DNA of 46,334 bases from the NCBI GenBank assembly GCA_903896505.1, contig CAITXU010000049.1, forward strand, positions 1-46,334, written 5' to 3'. Of this stretch, positions 25,899 through 34,954 are shown piece after piece (the first letter of the stretch is position 1; every line of letters begins with the position of its first letter). A program made the translations under genes and the position numbers. The DNA comes from an uncultured Verrucomicrobiota bacterium. GTDB taxonomy: Bacteria > Verrucomicrobiota > Verrucomicrobiia > Limisphaerales > UBA9464. The notes under the pieces were generated by a model. It searched no databases, had not been told where the DNA came from, and saw nothing but the letters and a program-made list of their open reading frames with translations.

Positions 25899-26590
25899 CG
25901 ATTCATCGCTATCATCTCACATAAATGCTTGTCGTCGGAACGAATCCGTACGGCCAGAGTCCGCCCCAGTGCGAGCAGCACTGAAGTCGCAATATCCGGA
26001 TGTTGTCGGCAAAGTTCCCGGAAGCTTTCCCCTTCAACCTTGAACAGGGTCACCGGCGTATCCGAAATGGCGTCGGTGATGCGCGGACCGCGGTCGAAGA
26101 GCGAGATTTGACCGAATTGACCGCCCGACTCCTGGATGCCAATCAGGATTTCGCGGTCTTTGGCAAAAATCCGCTGACGAACGTGCCCCTCGATCACCAG
26201 GAACAGAGAATCTCCGGACGACCCTTGCTTCATGATGGTCGTAAAGGCGGGAAAATGGACCAGGGAGCCGTATTGAATGAAGATGGCAATTTGTTCCTCC
26301 GATAACTCTGAGAGGACCCGGACCCGCCTGAGCAATGCCGGACGGACCTCGTCGGCTGCCGCGGCGGTGACGTCGGATTCGGGGACATAAAACAATGCCC
26401 GCAGCCCCGGGATATCTCCTGCCTGCTGCCAGCGACGGGTTCGTTCGCAGAAAATCCAGGAACCAGAATGAATCCGCTCGTCTCGGATCCACGCACGCAG
26501 GGAGTCGATCGGGACTGGACCATAGATCACGTCGTCCAGAGCCCAGACCCGGTATTCAGGGTGGGGAATTTCCATAGGGGATAAGGCCAT
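25895..26590 (-). CDS. GYF_2-type and cyclic nucleotide-binding domain protein
   Basis: 231 residues from ATG 26590; the frame opens further upstream but that part overlaps the divergent lutA. Residues about 8-60 resemble a GYF_2 domain (YRVWALDDVIYGPVPIDSLRAWIRDERIHSGSWIF). Residues 95-215 are a cyclic nucleotide-binding/Crp-type jelly roll (IFIQYGSLVHFPAFTTIMKQGSSGDSLFLVIEGHVRQ, GGQFGQISLFDRGPRITDAISDTPVTLFKVE). The phosphate-binding cassette Arg is not clearly conserved (FGQISLFDRGPRITDA rather than FGExALL..xxRxAt). There is no DNA-binding helix-turn-helix, so it is not a Crp-like regulator; it may act as a sensor in a signalling complex. Convergent with the recombinase, divergent from lutA. 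Confidence 0.75.
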   Translation of the reverse strand: MALSPMEIPHPEYRVWALDDVIYGPVPIDSLRAWIRDERIHSGSWIFCERTRRWQQAGDIPGLRALFYVPESDVTAAAADEVRPALLRRVRVLSELSEEQIAIFIQYGSLVHFPAFTTIMKQGSSGDSLFLVIEGHVRQRIFAKDREILIGIQESGGQFGQISLFDRGPRITDAISDTPVTLFKVEGESFRELCRQHPDIATSVLLALGRTLAVRIRSDDKHLCEMIAMNR

Positions 26591-26692
26591 GGGACGCTTC
26601 CCGGATAAAAAGCCAAGAAAAAAGGGGAGCCGAGCCTGGCATTTTTGGCGATTGGCGACTGACCCGACTTGGGGCATCCTCTCTCCGAACCG

Positions 26693-27409
26693 ATGACCGT
26701 CACGTTGTTCATTCCCTGCTTTATCGATGCCCTTTACCCGCGGGTCGGCATCAGCATGGTGCAATTGCTCGAACAACTCGGCCATCGGGTTGAGTGCCCC
26801 GACGACATCGCCTGCTGCGGACAGCCCGCCTTCAATTCGGGTTGCTGGCCGGAAGCGCGGGCGGTGGCGGACCCTGTCCTGACCCGACTGAAAACATCCG
26901 AAGTCGTGGTGGTGGCCTCGGGTTCCTGTGGGGCGATGCTGAAAAAGTTTTACGCCGACCTGTTTGCGGGGACCGGGCGGGAGGAAGAAGCCGCGAACTT
27001 ATCAGGCAAGGTTTGGGAATTCTCGGATTTTCTGGTCCGCGGCCTTGGAGTCACCGATCTGGGAGCCCGGTTTCCGGCCAAGGTGACCTTCCACGACGGA
27101 TGTCACGGACTCCGCGAACTCGGGATCAAGACGTCGCCCCGACGCCTGCTGGAACGGGTGAAGGAACTCGAACTGGTCGAAATGACCGACACGGAAACGT
27201 GCTGTGGTTTCGGCGGTACCTTTTCAGCCAAATACCCCATGATTTCGACCGCCATGGGTGAGGTCAAATGCACTGCGGCTCAGGCGACCGGTGCCGACTA
27301 TATTGTTTCCAACGATTCCAGCTGCCTGATGCACCTGCAGGGTCTATTGACCGTTCGGAAGCAGCCGGTCAAAACCATCCACCTGGCCGAAATTCTTGCC
27401 TCCAGATGA
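26693..27409 (+). CDS. lutA: Lactate utilisation protein LutA (CCG-domain Fe-S subunit)
   Basis: 238 residues from ATG 26693. LutA, LutB and LutC form the iron-sulphur L-lactate oxidase complex that turns lactate into pyruvate. Two CCG cysteine-rich domains are seen: CFIDALYPRVGISMVQLLEQLG with DIACCGQPAFNSGC, and FHDGCHGLREL with ETCCGFGGTFS, each able to hold a cluster. Length and order match YkgE/LutA. First gene of a four-gene operon; its stop overlaps the lutB start (ATGA). The intergenic region to the divergent GYF gene is about 100 bp and should contain the operon promoter. Confidence 0.93.
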   Translation: MTVTLFIPCFIDALYPRVGISMVQLLEQLGHRVECPDDIACCGQPAFNSGCWPEARAVADPVLTRLKTSEVVVVASGSCGAMLKKFYADLFAGTGREEEAANLSGKVWEFSDFLVRGLGVTDLGARFPAKVTFHDGCHGLRELGIKTSPRRLLERVKELELVEMTDTETCCGFGGTFSAKYPMISTAMGEVKCTAAQATGADYIVSNDSSCLMHLQGLLTVRKQPVKTIHLAEILASR

Positions 27410-28797
27410 CCGCCGCCCATCAATTCCTGGAACAAGCCCGCCGAATCACGCGGGATTTGCGCCACCGGGGTCTCATCCAGACCGCGTTGCGCAAGTACGA
27501 GGTCAAGCGGGACGAGAAGAAGCGCGCTTTTCCTGACTGGGAATCGGCCCGACAGGCGGCAGCCGAGGTCAAATGGGACGCCATCAACCATCTCGACACC
27601 TATCTCGAGGATTTCGTAACCCGGCTGGAGGCGCGCGGTACCCGGGTCCATTGGGCTTCCACCGCTGCTGAAGCCCGGGACGCAATTCTGGGAGTGGTGC
27701 GGGACCGAAAGGCCAAGTCGATCATCAAATCGAAGGCCATGACTGCCGAGGAAATCCACCTCAACGATGCTTTGGAGAAGGAAGGTTACGAGGTGGTGGA
27801 ATCCGATCTCGGCGAATACATTGTTCAGCTGCGGCACGAACCCCCGTACCACATTGTTTTCCCGGCCATGCACCTGACCAGGGACGAGATCAGCGACCTG
27901 TTTCATCGGGAGCTGGGCAGTGCCCAGACTCGGGAACCGGAAGAGTTGACCATGATTGCCCGGCGGGTCCTGCGGCAGAAGTATATCACCGCGGATATCG
28001 GTATCACCGGAGCCAACTTCGCGGTTGCGGAGACCGGCATGGTCTCCATCACCGAGAACGAGGGCAACGCCCGGCTGACCTCCGCCCTGCCGCGAACGAT
28101 GATCACCCTTTTGGGAATCGAAAAGGTGATTCCGGCGCTCGAAGACCTCGCTCTATTCCTCCCCATGCTGGCCACGGCCGGTGCCGGTCAGACCTTGACC
28201 GGATACAACACGATGTATAGTGGCCCGCGACAACCAGGCGAGGCGGATGGTCCTGAAGAGTGGCACGTCGTCCTTTTGGACAACCGACGGACCGAATTGC
28301 TCGCCGATCCCGAGCAACGGGATGCGCTGCACTGCATCCGTTGCGGGGCCTGCCTGAATGTCTGTCCCATCTTTCGCAATGTCGGAGGCCACACCTACGG
28401 CACCGCCTATTCGGGGCCAATCGGCAGTGTGATCACTCCGCACCTGCGGGGACTCAAGGACTGGAAGCACCTGTCCGGGGCCTCATCGCTATGCGGGGCC
28501 TGCACGGAGGCCTGTCCCGTGAAGATCGATCTGCACCACCATCTCCTCCAAAATCGCCGCAATGCCGTGATGGAGGATGCACCCTTGCTGGAGCGACTGG
28601 CCTATCAGTTGTTTGCCGTGGTGGCGAATCATCCCACCTTGTGGCAATTCGCCAAGGAGATGGGCCGGACCTTTCAGCCGTTCCATCGCTGGGTTTTGCG
28701 GACCAAGCTTGACCCGGCAAAGGCGTGGACCGCGACCCGCGACCTTCCACCCATGGCGGAAATGAGTTTCAAGGAATGGTGGAGGACCCGCCAATGA
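27406..28797 (+). CDS. lutB: Lactate utilisation protein LutB (Fe-S subunit)
   Basis: 463 residues from ATG 27406, coupled to lutA by ATGA overlap. The N-terminal two thirds is the LUD (DUF162) domain (AEEIHLNDALEKEGYEVVESDLGEYIVQL, ITGANFAVAETGMVSITENEGN). The C-terminal part has two 4Fe-4S ferredoxin motifs: CIRCGACLNVCPIF and CGACTEACPVKI, followed by the YkgF-type C-terminal helical region. It is the electron-carrying core of the LutABC lactate oxidase in the cytoplasm or on the inner face of the membrane. ATGA overlap with lutC shows translational coupling. Confidence 0.95.
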   Translation: MTAAHQFLEQARRITRDLRHRGLIQTALRKYEVKRDEKKRAFPDWESARQAAAEVKWDAINHLDTYLEDFVTRLEARGTRVHWASTAAEARDAILGVVRDRKAKSIIKSKAMTAEEIHLNDALEKEGYEVVESDLGEYIVQLRHEPPYHIVFPAMHLTRDEISDLFHRELGSAQTREPEELTMIARRVLRQKYITADIGITGANFAVAETGMVSITENEGNARLTSALPRTMITLLGIEKVIPALEDLALFLPMLATAGAGQTLTGYNTMYSGPRQPGEADGPEEWHVVLLDNRRTELLADPEQRDALHCIRCGACLNVCPIFRNVGGHTYGTAYSGPIGSVITPHLRGLKDWKHLSGASSLCGACTEACPVKIDLHHHLLQNRRNAVMEDAPLLERLAYQLFAVVANHPTLWQFAKEMGRTFQPFHRWVLRTKLDPAKAWTATRDLPPMAEMSFKEWWRTRQ

Positions 28798-29549
28798 GCG
28801 CTCGCGAACAAATCCTCGGGCGAATTCGGGAAGCCCTTCGCAAATCCGCACCGATCCCCGGCCATACCCATGCCGACCACCCTTCGGCAAATCACCCGCC
28901 ACACCCGCCAGTTCCACCTGCGGGTGCCGGGCGTTCCGCCTTTGCTACTCCGGTGATTCCGCTGCGCCCATCAGCCGCCGCCCGCCCATGGCTTCCGCCG
29001 GGCGGGGTGACACCGGCAGAGCAATGGGAGCGATTTTGCGCGGCTTCGACCGAGCTCAAGACCGCCGTCCAGGAATTTGAATCCGTTGAAGCCGCTCATG
29101 CCCGATTGCGCGAGCTGGCAACGGAGCAGGGTTGGACCGGCGTCGCCTCTCACCATGCGCCGCTGACCGATGCCGCCATTTCCGCCCTCGGTCTTCCGAC
29201 GCTCTTTACCGACGGTGGCTATCCGGTCAACGACCTGGAAAAGTGCTCCGTCGGTATCACCGAGTGCGATGCCCTCGTGGCCCAAACCGGGAGCGTCCTG
29301 GTCACCAGCCGCAGCACGGGCGGACGTGCCTTGAGCGTCCTGCCGCCGCATCATTTGGTGCTGGCGCGACGGGCTCAACTGGTACCCGACCTCGGGGCCG
29401 CCCTGGAGCTGGCCAAGGCCCGGTATGCGCCCCACTGGCCGAGCATGATCTCGTTCATCACCGGACCAAGCCGCACGGGCGATATCGAACGCATTCTGGT
29501 CCTCGGAGCACATGGTCCCCGCCAACTCACTGTTTTTCTTCTGCCCTAG
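28794..29549 (+). CDS. lutC: Lactate utilisation protein LutC (LUD domain)
   Basis: 251 residues from ATG 28794, overlapping the lutB stop by ATGA. A variable, Pro- and His-rich linker (residues 20-65, HTHADHPSANHPPHPPVPPAG) precedes the LUD domain (VGITECDALVAQTGSVLVTSRSTGGRALSVLPPHHLVL, LTGPSRTGDIERILVLGAHGP-like end). LutC has no cysteine clusters and is the third component of the LutABC complex. The Pro/His-rich linker is longer than I remember for Bacillus LutC. Confidence 0.93.
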   Translation: MSAREQILGRIREALRKSAPIPGHTHADHPSANHPPHPPVPPAGAGRSAFATPVIPLRPSAAARPWLPPGGVTPAEQWERFCAASTELKTAVQEFESVEAAHARLRELATEQGWTGVASHHAPLTDAAISALGLPTLFTDGGYPVNDLEKCSVGITECDALVAQTGSVLVTSRSTGGRALSVLPPHHLVLARRAQLVPDLGAALELAKARYAPHWPSMISFITGPSRTGDIERILVLGAHGPRQLTVFLLP

Positions 29550-29566
29550 AATCACTTTTTTCAAAT

Positions 29567-31801
29567 ATGTCCACCCCGACCTACCAGCATGTCCAGAATC
29601 TGTGGAAGGATGAAGCCGCCGCAGCTCTCGATCCTGTCGCCCGACTGGTTTATCGCTCCAACCAACTCGGCACCGACCAGCGCATCACCAACACCGGTGG
29701 AGGAAATACCTCGTCGAAGATCGAGGAACGGGACCCCTTGACCGGCAAGAATGTCACCGTCTTGTGGGTCAAAGGCTCCGGCGGCGACCTTCGGACCAGT
29801 CTGCGGGAAAACTTTTCGTCTCTGTATCAATCCCGTTTGCTGGAATTGCAGGAGGTCTATCTGTCCCGCCCGGACAAGGGCCTCAAGTCGGTGGCGGAGG
29901 ACGACATGGTGTCGATGCTGCCCCACTGCACCTTCAACTTGAATCCCCGGGCCGCCTCCATCGACACCCCGCTGCACAGCTTCATTCCGGCGCGGCATGT
30001 CGACCACATGCATCCCAATGCGATCATCTCGATCGCTGCGTCGGAACGATGCGCCGAGCTGACCCGGGAATTATTTGGCGGCCAGATGGCCTACGTCCCC
30101 TGGATGCGGCCCGGCTTCGAGCTGGGTCTGGCGATGCAGGACATCGTCCGGAAACAGCCGGACGTGACCGCCATCATGATGGGGCAACACGGCTTCATCT
30201 CCTGGCACGATGACGACGCAGCCTGCTATCACCGGACCCTGGGTTACATCGAACAGGCGGCGAGCCATATCGAACAACGCTATGCTGCCAAAGGCGGAGA
30301 TGCCGCTGCTTTCGGAGGTCCCCTCCATGCCGCCCTTCCCGAGGCTCACCGGCGGTTTGTTCTCAGTCGGCTTCTACCCTGGCTGCGGGGGCAATTGAGC
30401 GGCCAGAAGCGGCAGATTGCCACGGTTCAGGACGACGAGAAGATTCTGCGCTTTGTCAATTCACACGATGCCGCGCGCCTCTCGGAGCTGGGGACATCGT
30501 GTCCCGACCATTTCCTTCGGACCAAGATCAAGCCACTCTATCTGCCGCTCGCCGCCGGCGAATTGCCCGGAGCGAACGCGACCGAGGCCGAACTGCTGGC
30601 CCTGGTTGACCGTCTCAAGAAACTCCTTACCGACGGTATCGCCGCCTACCGTGTGGATTATGCGGATTATTATCAACGGTGCAAACGCTCCAACTCTCCG
30701 GCCATGCGCGACCCAAGTCCGACGGTCATTCTTTTGCCGGGAATCGGCATGGTGGCCTGGGGCAAGGACAAGTCGGAATCGCGCGTCACCGCAGAGTTTT
30801 ACAACTGCGCCGTCGAAGTGATGCGCGGAGCGGAAGCCATTGACCGTTACATCGCCCTGCCCCAGCAGGAGGCGTTCGATATTGAGTACTGGCTGTTGGA
30901 GGAGGCCAAACTGAAGCGCATGCCGGCGGAGAAAGAGCTGGCGCGCCATGTTATCGTGGTGATCGGTGCCGGCAGCGGCATCGGTCGGGAAGTGGCCCAT
31001 CGCCTCATCAAGGAGGGGGCCCACATCGTATGCGTCGACGTGAAGGCCGAGTCGGCCGAAGCCACCGCCAGGGAATTGACCGCCAAATACGGGGCGGGCA
31101 TCGGCGTTGCCGGAACCGGTATTTCCAACTGCGGTGTCGCCATCGGCCTCGCCTGTGATATCACCAATCGCACCAGCATTCGCGCTTTGCTGGACCAGGT
31201 TGCCCTGGCTTACGGTGGCTTCGACAGCATTGTGGTGACGGCAGGCGTGTTCTGGCCCAGCGACACCACCGGTCATATTCCCGACGATAAATGGGAGTTT
31301 ACGTTCCGGGTCAATGTGGTGGGTTCCTATCTGGTGGGCGACGAAGCCCTGCGGACATGGAAGGAGCAGGGCCTGACCGGGTCGCTGGTGCTCACCACAA
31401 GCGCCAATGCCGTCGTGGCCAAGAAGGGCAGCGTCGCCTACGACTGCTCCAAGGCCGCCGCCAATCACCTCGTCCGGGAACTGGCCATGGAGCTGTCACC
31501 GCTGGTCCGGGTCAATGGAGTCGCTCCTGCGACCGTGGTTCAGGGCAGTGCCATGTTCCCACGCGACCGCGTCATCGGGTCTCTCGCCAAGTACAACATC
31601 CCCTACAGTGAAACCGAGGAAGACGATGTCTTGCGAGGGAAGTTGGCTCGCTTTTATGCCGACCGCACCCTGACCAAGGCCCCCATCACCCCGGCAGACC
31701 AGGCCGAGGCCTTCTTCCTGCTGGTCAGTCAACGCCTGAGCAAGACCACCGGCCAGGTGATCACCGTCGACGGTGGATTGCACGAGGCGTTCCTACGGTA
31801 G
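29567..31801 (+). CDS. Bifunctional class II aldolase / short-chain dehydrogenase (RhaD-type)
   Basis: 744 residues from ATG 29567, 17 bp after lutC; no Shine-Dalgarno is seen in its pyrimidine-rich leader. Residues 1-430 are a class II aldolase with zinc ligands in HSFIPARHVDHMHP and a catalytic-site His in GQHGFISWH. Residues 470-744 are an SDR dehydrogenase with Rossmann motif GAGSGIGRE and catalytic Tyr/Lys in SVAYDCSKAA. Fusions of this kind cleave rhamnulose- or fuculose-1-phosphate to DHAP and L-lactaldehyde and oxidise lactaldehyde to lactate. With lutABC upstream, lactate would go straight on to pyruvate. The substrate (rhamnose or fucose) is inferred; no kinase or isomerase gene lies nearby. 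Confidence 0.92.
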   Translation: MSTPTYQHVQNLWKDEAAAALDPVARLVYRSNQLGTDQRITNTGGGNTSSKIEERDPLTGKNVTVLWVKGSGGDLRTSLRENFSSLYQSRLLELQEVYLSRPDKGLKSVAEDDMVSMLPHCTFNLNPRAASIDTPLHSFIPARHVDHMHPNAIISIAASERCAELTRELFGGQMAYVPWMRPGFELGLAMQDIVRKQPDVTAIMMGQHGFISWHDDDAACYHRTLGYIEQAASHIEQRYAAKGGDAAAFGGPLHAALPEAHRRFVLSRLLPWLRGQLSGQKRQIATVQDDEKILRFVNSHDAARLSELGTSCPDHFLRTKIKPLYLPLAAGELPGANATEAELLALVDRLKKLLTDGIAAYRVDYADYYQRCKRSNSPAMRDPSPTVILLPGIGMVAWGKDKSESRVTAEFYNCAVEVMRGAEAIDRYIALPQQEAFDIEYWLLEEAKLKRMPAEKELARHVIVVIGAGSGIGREVAHRLIKEGAHIVCVDVKAESAEATARELTAKYGAGIGVAGTGISNCGVAIGLACDITNRTSIRALLDQVALAYGGFDSIVVTAGVFWPSDTTGHIPDDKWEFTFRVNVVGSYLVGDEALRTWKEQGLTGSLVLTTSANAVVAKKGSVAYDCSKAAANHLVRELAMELSPLVRVNGVAPATVVQGSAMFPRDRVIGSLAKYNIPYSETEEDDVLRGKLARFYADRTLTKAPITPADQAEAFFLLVSQRLSKTTGQVITVDGGLHEAFLR

Positions 31802-32402
31802 CCAGAGTAGAGCTGAGGCGGTCCAAACCAGTTCCGGTACTACCTGGATTTCGTAGCCGAACGTCAGTCGGCGCAAACTTTCCTTGGCCGAAACCCGTTA
31901 CGAGAGAGCTCGGCGGGACCAAGGTTCGATGGTGGGGAGTTGGTCCGCAGATTCGCGCAGATTGACGCAGATTCTGGAAACGCATCGGGTTGCGTGGATG
32001 ACATCGTGTGCGATCCGAACCGCCACGGCTCACCGGGAGGTTCGCCCTACCACGGTTCTGGACTCTATCAATGTAAATAATTGATCCCCAACCATATCAG
32101 TAGGGCGAGGCTCCCAATGAACCGGTCAGTAACGAAAGGTCGTAAAACCCTGAAGGCCGCTTGCCCTCAAGCGGCGGAAGCCGACCGGACCGCCCCAAGG
32201 TGCCGGGTCCGGGGACCCGGCCTACATCGCACCGCTTCCAAACCGTCGAGGCCAACAATCTCTGTAGGTTCAAATCACCATTCCACCATTTTCAATGGTC
32301 GGGGTCTCCTGCCGAGCGTTTGGCGGTGCGAACCACTTACCTTCCGCAGGGGCGAAGCCAATAGGCCGCCCGCAGGGCCGTCCGCAGGACCGTCAGGAGG
32401 AC
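31802..32402. repeat. Intergenic region with short repeats and inverted elements
   Basis: About 600 bp without a credible gene. CAGATT occurs three times at 10-bp spacing (31948, 31958, 31968); a similar run lies at 42066-42091. GGGAGGTTCGCCCTAC (32035-32050) is matched in reverse by GTAGGGCGAGGCTCCC (32100-32115), 14 of 16 pairs, like the ends of a small MITE-type element. Near the end, CCGCAGG units repeat (about 32369-32395). No terminator with a T run was found for the aldolase gene. Confidence 0.45.
32035..32115. repeat. MITE-like inverted repeat
   Basis: Two 16-bp ends (32035-32050 and 32100-32115) are inverted copies with 14 of 16 matches, enclosing about 50 bp of AT-richer DNA. No coding capacity. 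Small size and imperfect ends fit a degraded non-autonomous element or a transcript-end hairpin. Confidence 0.35.
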
Positions 32403-33776
32403 TTAATTGGACAGGTATTCCCTTGGGTCAGCAATTTTGCCGGCCAAAGCACTGGCGGCCACGGTGGCGGGACTCGCCAGGAAGACCTGCGATTCCTTGT
32501 GACCCATACGTCCGGGGAAATTGCGGTTGGTGGCGCTGATGCATTTCATCGGCGTATTCATCCGCCCGAAGGTATCGACCGGTCCGCCCAGGCATGCGGC
32601 GCAGCCGGCGTTTTCCGTCATTTGCACCCCGGCATCGAGCAGGATGTCCCACACCGTTCGCCCGCCCCAACGGGTGCGACGCAGGTCATGGACAATCTCA
32701 GGGGTGGCCGGGACGCCAAAGGTATCGATCACCACCCGCCGACCCCGAATGACCCGTGCAAACTCCACGAAATCGCTGGTTTTGCCGCCCGTGCACGAGC
32801 CGATATAGGCGCGATCAAGCTTCACATGGCCCAATTCCTTGGCCTGCTTGCGGTTACCCGGGTCGGGATGGCATGCGACCACCGGCTCCAGGCGGTCGAG
32901 ATCGATCACCCACTCACCGATCGTGGTCTGATCGGCGTCGACTTCGACCGGTTCATACGTCGACTTGGTTCCGTTCAGCCGGGTTCGGGACTCCACGTAC
33001 TCGGCGGTTCGGGCGTCGAAGGGGAAAATGCCGTTCTTGCCGCCGGCTTCGATCGCCATATTGGCAATGGTCATCCGGTCGTCCATCGACAAGGTGGACA
33101 CACCGGAGCCATCGAACTGCATCGCCCGGTAGGTTGCTCCGTCAAAGCCAATTTCGCCGATGATGTGCAGGATGATGTCCTTGGCCATCACACCGGGCTG
33201 AAGTTTGCCTTCGAGGCGGAAGCGCATGGTCTCTGGGACCTTGATCAGCAATTTGCCGGTCCCCATCACAAATCCAGCGTCGGTATTGCCGATGCCGGTG
33301 GCAAACTGGTTGAAGGCCCCCGCCATGCAGGTGTGCGAATCAGTTCCAAACAGGATTTCACCGGGGCGCGTGTGCCCTTTTTGAGGCAATGCCGTGTGGC
33401 AGACTCCGGCGTATTGCGACCCGTATTGGCGGTTCAACAGGCCCTGGCTGGGATCAAATTTCCAGGAGCCATTGGGGTCGTCGATGACGTCGTAAAAATA
33501 GGGAATCTGCTGCTCGCGGACGAATTCCCGCAGGATGTCGACGTTCCGGTTGGATTTCGAATCGGCGGTGAAAATGTAATGGTCAGGGATGATGACGACG
33601 CGGGAAGGGTCCCAGACCTTTGCCTGACGACCGAATTCGCGGTGAAACACACCAATCGTCCCGGGACCGCACACATCATGGGTCATCAGCACGTCGGCAT
33701 TCACCCAGATATTGTCCCCGGCAGCCACGCGAGCCTTGCCGGCGGCGCGTGCCAAAATTTTCTCTGTCAACGTCAT
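32403..33776 (-). CDS. 3-isopropylmalate dehydratase large subunit-like (aconitase family)
   Basis: 457 residues from ATG 33776. Aconitase-fold hydro-lyase of the LeuC/homoaconitase large-subunit group: LMTHDVCGPGTIGVFHREFG, DSHTCMAGAFNQFATGIGNTD, IGSCTGGKTSDF with the first cluster Cys, and CAACLGG with the other two, which together hold the 4Fe-4S cluster. LeuC isomerises 2- to 3-isopropylmalate in leucine synthesis. The fragment ADSKSNRNVDILREFV is typical of the LeuC-like subgroup also found in archaeal-type homoaconitases. No small subunit (LeuD) gene adjoins, so the exact substrate is open. Divergent from the DUF3592 gene. Confidence 0.85.
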   Translation of the reverse strand: MTLTEKILARAAGKARVAAGDNIWVNADVLMTHDVCGPGTIGVFHREFGRQAKVWDPSRVVIIPDHYIFTADSKSNRNVDILREFVREQQIPYFYDVIDDPNGSWKFDPSQGLLNRQYGSQYAGVCHTALPQKGHTRPGEILFGTDSHTCMAGAFNQFATGIGNTDAGFVMGTGKLLIKVPETMRFRLEGKLQPGVMAKDIILHIIGEIGFDGATYRAMQFDGSGVSTLSMDDRMTIANMAIEAGGKNGIFPFDARTAEYVESRTRLNGTKSTYEPVEVDADQTTIGEWVIDLDRLEPVVACHPDPGNRKQAKELGHVKLDRAYIGSCTGGKTSDFVEFARVIRGRRVVIDTFGVPATPEIVHDLRRTRWGGRTVWDILLDAGVQMTENAGCAACLGGPVDTFGRMNTPMKCISATNRNFPGRMGHKESQVFLASPATVAASALAGKIADPREYLSN

Positions 33777-33850
33777 GGCCAGAAGAGCCTAGTCCAGCCA
33801 CCCCCCTGAACGCAAGGTCCCGCCGACAGGCTGGGGATAACCCAAACCAA

Positions 33851-33880
33851 TGACCTGTCCCCCTATCATTTTTCGCCCCG
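33851..33880. repeat. Dispersed 30-bp repeat, copy A
   Basis: Begins TGACCTGTCC and ends TTTCGCCCCG, and is 28/30 identical to copy B at 38719-38748. It lies in the divergent region between the LeuC-like and DUF3592 genes, 48 bp before the DUF3592 start. Related shorter copies in the opposite orientation occur at 41983, 42203 and 42306. Role unknown: repeat element or shared control site. Confidence 0.6.
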
Positions 33881-33928
33881 AGAACGGAATTTTCCCCTGA
33901 GTCCAATCTCGTTCTAGGGTTTGGAATC

Positions 33929-34951
33929 ATGAAAGGGAAAGGCCTGCTCGTCCTGCTCGTCGTCAGCTTGGTCTGGACCGTATTCTTTGCTGCCGTCGAT
34001 GGGTCTCTCCTTTGGGACCAATTTCGCCAAATTCGCGCCTCGGGCTTTCCGCAAACTGCCGGAATCGTCAGCCGCAGTCAGGTCGCGCAACATCATGGGA
34101 GCAAGGGCAGCTCCTTGCATGACGTCGAGATGGAATACAACTATAGCGTCAATGGTAAGGCATTCAATGGGGATCGTTATCGTTACAATACCTATCCTTC
34201 ATCGGATTCGAGATGGGCCATCGCCATCGTGAATGAGCATCCCGTCGGTGCTTCCGTCCCTGTCTTTTACGATCCGCAAATTCCAGGCGAAGCCTTGCTG
34301 AGCCCCGGGATTGATGGTTGCGACCTGTTCAACCTTCTATTTCTCACGCCGTTCAACCTGATCATGGTCGGCCTTTGGGCGCCCGTTTTCTCTGTGCTCA
34401 AGGATAAGGTTCGCCATCCCGTGGCCGGAGGTGCCCGATGGACCGAGGAACGGCAATTGATCCGGGTGCGCCTGCCACGCTATCCCGCAGCGGTCTGCGG
34501 CTTGGTTGTCATCGGCTTCGCATCATTCATCAGTCTTTTTCCCCTCGCATTTGGCGTTGGGTCTCACCCCAGCGTTCCCGTTGCCCTCTTGACCTGGGCA
34601 ATCGTGTTGGGTGGAGGCATGGGCGTCGCCGCATGGCAATGGTTGAAGGCGATGCGCGGCGACTTCGATCTGGTCATCCGTCCGATGGAGCGAAAGCTGG
34701 AATTGCCCGCTACCTTCGGACGTAAACGGCGACGAACGGAGCCATTCTCGACGTTCTCCGGGATCGATGTGGAAAATATTGTGGTCGGCGAATACAAGGG
34801 AGAAAGGACTTATCGCCACGGGGTCATCCTCCTGCGAAAAGACGGCGGGACGGATCAGTTGACGGAATGGTGCCGTGAAGAAAGAGCACAGAGCCTAGCC
34901 GAGTGGTTGCGGGACCGGATCCCCGGCGTCGGCTCTCCGCCCGCCAGGTAA
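33929..34951 (+). CDS. DUF3592 membrane protein
   Basis: 340 residues from ATG 33929. An N-terminal transmembrane helix (residues 5-27) is followed by a DUF3592 region (TAGIVSRSQVAQHH...YSVNGKAFNGDRYRYN...VPVFYDPQIPGEALL). Further hydrophobic helices follow around 135-155, 190-215 and 222-240, then a soluble C-terminal part (about 250-330). DUF3592 proteins are membrane proteins of unknown function. No catalytic residue is apparent. Confidence 0.75.
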   Translation: MKGKGLLVLLVVSLVWTVFFAAVDGSLLWDQFRQIRASGFPQTAGIVSRSQVAQHHGSKGSSLHDVEMEYNYSVNGKAFNGDRYRYNTYPSSDSRWAIAIVNEHPVGASVPVFYDPQIPGEALLSPGIDGCDLFNLLFLTPFNLIMVGLWAPVFSVLKDKVRHPVAGGARWTEERQLIRVRLPRYPAAVCGLVVIGFASFISLFPLAFGVGSHPSVPVALLTWAIVLGGGMGVAAWQWLKAMRGDFDLVIRPMERKLELPATFGRKRRRTEPFSTFSGIDVENIVVGEYKGERTYRHGVILLRKDGGTDQLTEWCREERAQSLAEWLRDRIPGVGSPPAR

Positions 34952-34954
34952 CAT

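Noticed and set aside
32295..33809. 504-codon plus-strand frame over the LeuC-like gene
   Set aside because: Shadow of the conserved aconitase-family gene, no domain features.
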